Source: Zygnema cylindricum (taxonomy: Eukaryota > Streptophyta > Zygnematophyceae > Zygnematales > Zygnemataceae). Taken from it: DNA of 64,000 bases. Each line of letters begins with the position of its first letter. Positions within the stretch are counted from its first letter, which is position 1. The DNA lies in the NCBI GenBank assembly GCA_037447655.1, contig JBBHKE010002304.1, forward strand, positions 186,001 through 250,000. The letters run 5' to 3'. The position numbers were made by a program, and so were the translations under genes. Of the stretch, positions 57,129-64,000 are shown piece after piece. The notes under the pieces are model-generated. The model did not search any database, was not told the origin of the DNA, and saw only the letters and a list, made by a program, of their open reading frames with translations.

Positions 57129-59825
57129 CTAGAAACGGAGGCCGGCTGAGGAGCGGTGAGCCTCAAATTGAGGCCGGGGAAGAGCCTTGGTCAAAAAATC
57201 TGCCATTTGAAGATGAGTGGGACAGTGGTGAAAAATGACAGTGCCTGCAGCAATGGCGTCACGGGTAAAGTGGTATTGAATATCTATGTGCTTTGTCCGG
57301 CGGTGATGAATAGGATTATTCATTAGGGCAAGGGCCCTTTGAGAATCACAAAAGATAACGGTGGCAGAAGAAGGACAGAATTGTAAGTTGAGGAGAAGGG
57401 AGCGAAGCCAGAGGGCCTCCTTGGTGGCATGAGTCGCAGACATGTACTCAGCCTCAGTGGAAGAGAGGGCAACAGTGGGTTGCTTCTTCGAAGCCCAAGA
57501 TACAAGGGCACTGCCAAGGGAGAGACAAATGCCTGTGGTGCAGCGACGGGAATCCAGATCTCCCCCCCAGTCGGCGTCGCAGTGGCTGACGACAGCTGGA
57601 GCAGAGGAGCCAGTGAAGGTGAGTTTGAGAGATTTCGTTCCCTGAAGATATCGGAGGACCCTTTTTGCTGCAAGAAGATGGTCAGAGGTGGGGTTTGACA
57701 CAAACTGACTGAGTTGGCCAACAGCGACAGCGATGTCTGGACGGGTTCCAGTCATCGCATACATGAGACTGCCAACTATGGACCTGTACTGGTCATGTAT
57801 ATCTCTGGGGACAGGCCCACCAGAGTTTTTTGAGAGCTTAACATTGGGATCTAGAGGGGTAGAGATGGGAGTGCAATCTGCCATGGAAAATCTGGCTAGA
57901 ACCTCCCCTATATACTTTTCCTGGGACAGATAGAGGGTCCTACTGGGACGATCCCGTCCTACAAAGACTCCAAGACAGTATTCCACCTCTCCCAAGTCTG
58001 TCATGGAAAAGTGGGTGTTAAGCATTGTCTTGACAAGATGTATAAGGGAAAGAGAGGGGCCAGCAAGGAGGAGATCATCGACATATATCACAAGAAGAAC
58101 AAGTTTGTCGGATGCTCCCCGAATGAATAAACCAAAGTCTGCATCAAGTTTGGAGAAGCCTTCACGGAGGAGGATTGCCTCCAGGTGCTTATTCCAAACC
58201 CTAGGAGCCTGCTTAAGGCCATAGAGGGATTTAAGGAGACGACATACCAGGTGTTCAGAACCCGGAGATACATACCCTTCCGGTTGCTGGAGGAAGATTT
58301 CTTCGGTGAGAGTGCCGTAGAGAAAGGCAGTCTGAACGTCCATGTGGTGGACGTGCCAGTCATGGGCAGCTGCAAGGGAGAGGAGGATCCGAATGGATGT
58401 GAATTTCGCAACCGGGGCGTAAGTTTCGGTGAAGTCGACCCCCTCCTTCTGAAGAAAACCTTTAGCTACAAAGCGAGCTTTAAACCTGTCAAGCGTGCCG
58501 TCGGATTTTGTTTTGACTCTGAAAACCCACTTGGAGCCAATGACCTTTCTGCCTGGGGGAAGTGAGGTAAGTCTCCAGGTGCCATTCCGGAGGAGGGATG
58601 AAAATTCAGAATCTGTGGCAGCCTTCCATTCAACGGCTTGAGGACCAGCCATGGCAGCAGAGAAGGTAAGAGGAACAGGAATTGTAGAAATTGTGGCAGA
58701 GTTTGCAGCGCCATGGTGGAGATTATGCGCCTGGAGGCGGTCACTTCTTCGAAGGGCAGGTGCGGATGGAGGGATTTTGTATGGGGTTTCGGTTGGAAGA
58801 ATTGGAGAGAGAGAGTAGGGGTCAGAAATTGTACGAGTGAGAGGGGATGGTGTGGAGGGATGGAGGAAACCCGATAGGGATCGTGTGAGAGTGGATGAAG
58901 GCAAGGAAAGTAGTTTGGGAGGGGTCAGAGGGAGGATGACAGAAATTGGATCGGAGGAGGCAGAGGAAATGGGGAAGAAATGTGGGGAGGGGGGAGATGT
59001 GGGAGTAGGCAAAGTGGTAATGGCATCATGAATTTTGAGGAGTGGTGTTTCGTTGAAGGTGACGTCACGACTGAGGACTACCTGACGTTCCTTTGTCAAC
59101 CAAATGCGGTATGCCTTGGATTCGGTGCTGTAGCCGACTAAAACGCCATTTTTGGCGCGGCTCTGCCATTTTCCTGCCGGTGTCAAGTTCTTGATCCATG
59201 CCTCACATCCGAATATACGAAGATGAGAGACATCAGGTTTAGTGGCGTGCCAGGCTTCGTACGGAGTAACAGGGAGTACGGAAGTTGGACAACGATTTCG
59301 AATGTAGTTTGCCGTCGAGACAGATTCCGCCCAAAATGTGGTGGGCAGACCGGCGTAATGCAACATGGAACGTGCCATGTTTAGAAGAGTTCGATTATAA
59401 CGTTCTGAAACCCCATTCTGTTGAGGAGTATGGGGGGTAGTTGATTGGTGAGATATTCCGTTAGCTGCAAGAAAAGAGGAAAATTCGTTGGAGAAGTATT
59501 CACCTCCGTTATCTGTACGGAGGGTTTTAATACGACAGGATAATGAGTTCTCAACGAGGGCTTTGTACTCAGTAAATTTTTGAAAGGTTTCGGATTTGCG
59601 GCGGAGGGGATAAAGGTAAGTGTATCGAGTGGCATCATCGATGAAGGTTACAAAATAGAGAGCGCCAGTTGGACTAGGGGTAGACATAGGTCCACAGAGA
59701 TCCGAATGAATTAATTGGAGTGGATTGGAGGTTTTTGAAGTACTCGAGGGAAATGAGGGTCTGGATAATTTTCCTTCAATGCATCCGGAACAAAAAATTA
59801 ACTTTTTGTCAGTGAATGGTTCCAA
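57129..59825 (-). CDS. copia pol: integrase, reverse transcriptase and RNase H, 898-codon open frame
   Basis: Integrase: the zinc-binding part begins upstream in the same frame (WHLRYGHLSQ) and continues FCSGCIEGK. The catalytic D, D and E are in IHSDLCGPM, RTDNGGEYF and QQNGVSERYNRT, about residues 42, 105 and 145. Reverse transcriptase (about 410-660) has GSKWVFRVKTKSDGTLDRFK, HHMDVQTAFLYG, SLYGLKQAPRVW and the catalytic YVDDLLLAG. RNase H (about 750-890) has HCDADWGGD, SSTEAEYMSA and FCDSQRALAL. The frame is open across all three domains although upstream protease and gag are broken. A frameshift at about 59935 separates it from the protease. The listed start is a TTG inside the frame, not a natural start, since the family makes one polyprotein. 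Confidence 0.96.
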   Translation of the reverse strand: MEPFTDKKLIFCSGCIEGKLSRPSFPSSTSKTSNPLQLIHSDLCGPMSTPSPTGALYFVTFIDDATRYTYLYPLRRKSETFQKFTEYKALVENSLSCRIKTLRTDNGGEYFSNEFSSFLAANGISHQSTTPHTPQQNGVSERYNRTLLNMARSMLHYAGLPTTFWAESVSTANYIRNRCPTSVLPVTPYEAWHATKPDVSHLRIFGCEAWIKNLTPAGKWQSRAKNGVLVGYSTESKAYRIWLTKERQVVLSRDVTFNETPLLKIHDAITTLPTPTSPPSPHFFPISSASSDPISVILPLTPPKLLSLPSSTLTRSLSGFLHPSTPSPLTRTISDPYSLSPILPTETPYKIPPSAPALRRSDRLQAHNLHHGAANSATISTIPVPLTFSAAMAGPQAVEWKAATDSEFSSLLRNGTWRLTSLPPGRKVIGSKWVFRVKTKSDGTLDRFKARFVAKGFLQKEGVDFTETYAPVAKFTSIRILLSLAAAHDWHVHHMDVQTAFLYGTLTEEIFLQQPEGYVSPGSEHLVCRLLKSLYGLKQAPRVWNKHLEAILLREGFSKLDADFGLFIRGASDKLVLLVIYVDDLLLAGPSLSLIHLVKTMLNTHFSMTDLGEVEYCLGVFVGRDRPSRTLYLSQEKYIGEVLARFSMADCTPISTPLDPNVKLSKNSGGPVPRDIHDQYRSIVGSLMYAMTGTRPDIAVAVGQLSQFVSNPTSDHLLAAKRVLRYLQGTKSLKLTFTGSSAPAVVSHCDADWGGDLDSRRCTTGICLSLGSALVSWASKKQPTVALSSTEAEYMSATHATKEALWLRSLLLNLQFCPSSATVIFCDSQRALALMNNPIHHRRTKHIDIQYHFTRDAIAAGTVIFHHCPTHLQMADFLTKALPRPQFEAHRSSAGLRF

Positions 59826-59895
59826 GCCGGTGACAAGATCGTTTTGAAGCTGGTGAAGGCCAGATTGCGAAAGGTGGCCATATCTAAGATGCCAC

Positions 59896-61373
59896 TTAGA
59901 TAGAGTGGATGATGCTAGAGGAGTAGCAATATTGCATGATCCGACGGTGGAGAAGTGGCATAGAGTGTAAATCGATCCGGTCTGACACCAAGGCCAACTG
60001 TACGATCAATCGTAGAAAAGAACTTGACGTTAGTTTTGGAGAATACAGCTCTAGCCCCTTGATGAAGGGCTGCACTGACAGAAAATAGATGCTTTTTAAG
60101 GCCAGGTACAAGGAGGACATGAGATAGTGTGATTGAAAGGTGTGGATCAAGAGTGCTGGGCGTGTGGATCTGACCAAAGTGAGTCGCCGTAAGTGCGGCA
60201 TTGTTGCCAAGGAGGATCATCATTGGTGGACAGAGAGGAGAAATGGTGGTAAACTAATCCGAGCGGTAGGAGAGATGGTGAGATGCACCAGAATCCACTA
60301 TCCAAGAGTTGGTAGAATCTGCAGAATCGAGTGAAGATGTTGTTTGTAACGCATATCTAAGCTCAGAGGACGGATGAGGTACGGATAATGGGGAGTGAGA
60401 TTTGGTAACTCTAAATTTGGTGATTGTTGACCATAGACGTACTGAGGGTACGGAGTGGAAGGTTACAGAAATAGGTCGGCAACATGTTGTTGGCCGTGTA
60501 AGGTGGATTGGGCGAAGGGATTTGTCTACGCAAAAGTGTCGTTGACTGATGGTTGAATAACATCAGCCGCTGATGGTTGACAGGAATAGATACTTCGCCC
60601 ATCATTTTGTCCTCGTCCAGCTGGCCGCCCATAATTTCCTTGACGATCGTGTTTGCGCTTGAGGATGGGACACGCATCAATAACGTGATAAAGTGCACGG
60701 CAATAACGACAAGATGAGTTTTTCGCGTTGCGATTGGATGGAGGTAAGGTGGCCAGAGTCACTCCACGGATCGGGGAAAAATTGTGCTTCGTTTCCTCGT
60801 GAACCAAGCCAGCAGTTAAGGATAGGATGGTGACAGCTGTAGAAGAATTGTCAATTGAGGAAATAAATGTTGAATAGGACGCCGGAAGACCTCCCAAGAT
60901 CGCAAAAATTATGTCTTCATCGGTGACAACAACTCCAACAGTTTTGAGTCGTCCAGCAATAGATTTGATAGAGTTGACGTAGACTTGGATAGATTCTGCA
61001 GGATTTTTCTTAGCACTGTTGAGCTGGCGTCGAAGAAGCAATTTGTTTGACCAGGATTTGTTCTCATATGCTGTGGACAGAAGTGTCCAAGCACCATGCG
61101 CCGAGGTAGCGTCACGAATTAGATCAAGTTGCGAGGGTTCAAGTGCGAGAACCAGCCTGGAGTGCGCCTCCTCATTGCAAATGAGCTAGGCGGATTTAGC
61201 GGCGGCATCGGAAGGTTCCCTTTCGCTTCCGCTAATAACAGACCAAAGTTTTTCACGCCTAAAAAGGTGTTCAATCTGAAACTTCTATCCATAGAAATCC
61301 GTGCCATTGAATTTGGCAACGGTATTAGAACTAACGGGGAAAGGCCCATAACCTATTGAATGAGACATCATGG
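59896..61373 (-). pseudogene. copia gag and protease, broken
   Basis: gag starts near 61373 (MMSHSIGYGPFPVSSNTVAK). It has two TAG codons, near 61277 and at 61188-61186, each where the family has or could have Trp. The longest intact piece (61041-60526) includes KKNPAESIQVYVNSIKSIAG and the zinc knuckle CRYCRALYHVIDACP, and ends at a TAG at about 60526. Protease (WIVDSGASHHLS, near 60300) is followed by another stop and then by an open piece GNNAALTATHFGQIHTPS to LLL at about 59915. The decay is mostly by substitution. Described only; no restored version is offered. Confidence 0.9.
61343..61353 (-). promoter_or_regulatory. Primer-binding site of the copia element, half-tRNA-iMet type
   Basis: GGTTATGGGCC directly follows the 5' LTR. 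It is complementary to the anticodon arm of initiator tRNA-Met (GGCCCATAACC) and not to its 3' end. The same arrangement is known for Drosophila copia, whose primer is a tRNA-iMet 5' half. Here it lies inside the gag reading frame (codons 6-10). Confidence 0.6.
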
Positions 61374-61745
61374 TAACAGACAGAAAAATAGAAAGAACAA
61401 ACAGAGAAATTGCAAATTATATTAAAAACTGGTAACGTTTACAATGAAAACAAAAGACTAAAATAGTAACTAATGGTGTCAGACAGTACAAGTCTGACAA
61501 GCAAATCTACAGCCTGTAGTGATCCCGAAGGGTCACTTGGCTCTTCCAAATGTGACGAAAGGGCAAGGTGACCTATCGTAAGAGAAAGAGAAAAGATCTA
61601 GATCTAAGATATCTAAAACTAAATCTAAATAAATCCAGGACAAAGGTACAGAGAGTGAATGACGAGAATCAGAATACTAGACTGCATTATCTAGTATTAA
61701 GTCATTTAGAACTAAGTTTTTAGCAAAGGAGAATTACGAACAAAC
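61354..61745 (-). repeat. 5' LTR of the copia element
   Basis: Homologous to 56770-57115, for example GGTACAGAGAGTGAATGACG and TGATCCCGAAGGGTCACTTG. The outer end is truncated relative to the 3' LTR (no TGTTGGAATTCAG), and the inner part has about 60 bases missing from the other copy. Confidence 0.9.
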
Positions 61746-61748
61746 ATT

Positions 61749-61884
61749 TTCTACGTCACTTCAAATATCCAGCGACGAAACTACTTCGTCGCTAACTTCT
61801 ACGTCACTTCAAATATCTAGCGACGAGACTACTTTCGTCGCTAGTCGTCGCTTCTTTAGCTACGAGAGAACCTCGTCGCTAAGT
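61749..61884. repeat. Hairpin repeats of AGCGACGA...TCGTCGCT
   Basis: Two 48-base tandem units (TTCTACGTCACTTCAAATAT followed by an AGCGACGA/TCGTCGCT stem with loop AACTACT or GACTACT) and a third partial unit, TAGCTACGAG to CTCGTCGCTA. Each unit is a near-perfect stem-loop. Confidence 0.88.
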
Positions 61885-61916
61885 AAGTGCTCAGTACAAT
61901 ATTCTAACAATTCTCA

Positions 61917-62770
61917 GGGCTGACAGGCCTAAAATATCTTTATTTAGATAATAACAAATTTGCGGGCGAGCTGCCCACGCTAAATAGTGGATATATAAAA
62001 AAATTCAATGTGGCCAATAATGATTTGATTAAACATAATTTTGGTGTAATGAGATTGCCAAACATAACTTACCTAAACCTCAGTGGCAACCAGGTCAATG
62101 AAATTCTTCGCAATAAAACTCGTTGGGCTAATATTGAGACAATTAATCTTTCTCAGAATCCATTCATTGGCGAAATTCCGGTTAGTTTCGGAAAAGAAGC
62201 GACAAGATAATAGCTACTTGATTTGAGCAGTAACAATTTTTATGGCGCTGTTCTGTATTTCGGGAACATTTCATTTATCCAAGTTTTGTAAGTGCAAGTA
62301 GTTTCTTTAATTTCGTGTTTTTATACAAACTCTGCTTTGGTGATAAAATTTATTGTTTTTATCGTGACACACAACTACAGTGCTTTCACCTTTGGATTTT
62401 GAAGGAAAAGAATTAACAAGCGGTGGGAGAGCACCATTGAGGAGCAGATGACGTAGTCATGAAGTTGTGATTGTCTTTGAGCTATAATCTCGGGAAGTGT
62501 GTCAAAAGAAGAGTTCAAGAAACAGCAGTCTATGTTTGTCAATTAAGGCAATATTCTCCAAAAGAACTAACGTGGTTAGGTGCATCCTCAATTTGTTATC
62601 AAATTTTTCTAAGTTATTTGTTTCTTAGACGACTCAACGATTATATTATTTTTTGGCAGGTGCAACCCTCTAATCTTATATCTGTTGGCCTGTTTGTGAG
62701 AAAGGAACTTGAGCCGATGCAATCTCAATGGCACTATATCAGAGAAGATTGAAATCTACGGAGACTTTCT
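61917..62770 (+). pseudogene. Leucine-rich-repeat protein fragment, broken
   Basis: After a CTCAG acceptor at 61917 the frame reads LTGLKYLYLDNNKFAGELPT, FNVANNDL, LPNITYLNLSGNQV and INLSQNPFIGEIPVSFG. It then hits TAA TAG at 62209-62214 and resumes in frame with LLDLSSNNFYGAV. A second piece at about 62707-62765 reads NLSRCNLNGTIS. This is the plant extracellular LRR pattern (LxxLxxLxLxxNxxxGxIP) of receptor-like proteins and kinases. No kinase domain, signal peptide or intact start is present. The upstream part is cut off by the hairpin repeats and copia element, so it is probably a dead gene fragment. Confidence 0.7.
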
Positions 62771-64000
62771 GTTTTGTGAGTTGCACTTTTGCTTTCTATC
62801 ACTAAAACACCTATATATATTCAGGTGTCCTATCTGGAGAAAGATGCCCAGAAAAGGGCGTTAAAACTGACTTGTTATCCGCCCATCACAAAGCTAGGCT
62901 AGAATAATTTGAGATTAGTTTTTTGTTTGGCCTGTTTAATCAGTAGGACATACAGTCATAAGACTATAATTGTTAACCTGTGGAAGAGAGACGAGAGGGA
63001 GAGGGGAGAGAGAGCAGGTGGAAGAGAGTGGAGAAGGTAATGGGGGAAGGGAGGGGGGAGGGCGAGGGGAGAGAAACGGGGAGAAAAAGGGGAAGGAGAG
63101 ATGGAAGGTGGGTAGAGCGGGAGAGGGGGGGAAGGGAGGGTAGAGGAGCAAGGAGAGAGAGGGGGGGAGGGGAAGAGAGTTGGGGGCATACGCACAAAAA
63201 AGACGAAACGTTAACTGAATGACCAAAAAAAAAAAAATTAGACCTCTCTTTCCTTTCACCTCTAGGTAAAAGCTCTCTTCTCTCTCTCTCTCACTCTCCT
63301 TCCAAAGGGGTAAACGTTACAATGAGGAGGGAGGAAATACATTAGAGGACTAGAGGGTGGGAGAGTGTAAATTGACTGAGGGGGCTAGGGGGCAAAGGAA
63401 AAACTTGTTGGGAAAAGGTGGGTAGGAAAGAGAAAAAGCTATTAATGGCTTTAGGAGGAGAGGTGAAAAACTATGGGGAACTTTAGAGGGTTCTCGTTTT
63501 TGTGATAAGACTTTCGGCTTATTCACATGTTGACGACATGCTGATGTCATTGCCTTATTAGAGACTCTTAGGATGATAAGTCTCTATTGCATGTTCCTCC
63601 AATATCTCTTTTCCCTCCCTTTCTAACTCTCTCCTCGCACTCTTCGCTCCCCCTCTTTGTCTTCACCTTCACATTCTCCCTTGGCTCTCCATTTCTCGCC
63701 CCCCACTCCCTATCCCTCTACAAGACTCTCTCTCCCCTAACCCAAAAAAATATTAATATTCGCATAGAGCAAATGTATTGTCCATGAATTGTATTAACTG
63801 ACATTGACTCTCACCAAACCGTGACGTAACAAACCGTGATGTAACAACAATGTCTGCCGCGTCAAAAGTACTCGATTCAATTTGATTTGTATGCGAGATC
63901 ATTTCGTCCATCCGATGCAATGTCGACGCTTTGAGTAACTAGCAATTTTAACGAAAATGAAATTGTAATATTTGATTTAGTCAATATGTACCGCCTAGAA
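62771..64000. other. Non-coding DNA to the window end
   Basis: It includes a purine-rich tract (62980-63185, GGGAGAGG-type units) and pyrimidine-rich patches (63270-63300, 63596-63740). No gene was recognised. Open frames here are low-complexity. Confidence 0.5.

Larger units (their letters stand above)
56770..61745 (-). mobile_element. Ty1/copia LTR retrotransposon, about 5.0 kb
   Basis: Two direct LTRs (56770-57115 and 61354-about 61745) enclose gag, protease, integrase, reverse transcriptase and RNase H in copia order on the minus strand. A tRNA-type primer-binding site (61343-61353) and a purine tract (57116-57122, GGGGGGG on the element strand) adjoin the LTRs. The alignable LTR sequence differs at roughly 3% of positions by eye, plus one deletion of about 60 bases in the 3' LTR. 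The 5' LTR lacks about 17 bases at its outer end, and no target duplication is evident. gag and protease are broken, so the element is non-autonomous now. Confidence 0.97.

Noticed and set aside
58003-59031. Plus-strand frames of 64-126 codons
   Set aside because: Antisense shadows of the copia pol frame.
1-64000. tRNA, rRNA or other structured RNA genes
   Set aside because: None was recognised by eye on either strand; a covariance-model search would be needed to exclude them.

Overview
The window is nuclear DNA of a green-lineage eukaryote. It has spliced genes with GT-AG introns of about 100-2,000 bases, a nucleus-encoded plastid sigma factor, a PPR protein, plant-type PRA1 and VAP27-like genes, plant telo-boxes and G-boxes, and a Ty1/copia element. 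The degenerate reverse transcriptase at 53-56 kb resembles, from memory, elements common in mosses and streptophyte algae. With the heavy (GA/CT)n content this suggests a streptophyte alga or a non-seed plant. The species cannot be fixed from the sequence.

Layout. (1) 0.6-8 kb, + strand: ten-exon SAC3/GANP mRNA-export gene, 1,444 codons with every splice phase closing. (2) 8-13 kb: small transposon remnants and a possible unidentified + gene ending at 13,024. (3) 13.3-22.4 kb, - strand: the last two exons of GMP synthase immediately downstream of an eight-exon PPR gene. Exon 1 of the PPR gene holds nine CACGTG hexamers and its upstream region holds telo-boxes. (4) 23.6-30.3 kb, + strand: nine-exon plastid sigma factor (558 aa), with two transposons in intron 7. 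(5) 33-37 kb: nested hAT and TA-flanked elements. (6) 37.6-38.2 kb: small Gly/Tyr/Pro-rich protein gene with a TATA box and three hairpin repeats in its leader. (7) 42 kb, - strand: intronless PRA1 gene. (8) 43.6-49 kb: adjoining TA-type and Harbinger-like elements. (9) 49.3-50.8 kb: first two exons of a VAP27/MSP-domain gene separated by a 1.2-kb polypyrimidine tract. (10) 53-56 kb: decayed reverse transcriptase. (11) 56.8-61.7 kb, - strand: copia element with two LTRs, a long intact integrase-RT-RNase H frame and a broken gag/protease. (12) 61.7-62.8 kb: hairpin repeats and a broken LRR gene.

The genes are unrelated housekeeping and organelle-expression genes, with no sign of a cluster or operon. 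The most unusual content is the transposon landscape. At least twelve non-autonomous elements share the terminus CACCGNGAATCG with TA flanks. Three hAT elements have 8-bp target duplications. Three Harbinger-like elements are flanked by TTA or TAA. Many are nested or abutting, which gives a readable insertion order. Also notable are the PPR/GMP synthase adjacency in compatible splice phase and a copia primer-binding site that looks like the half-tRNA-iMet type.
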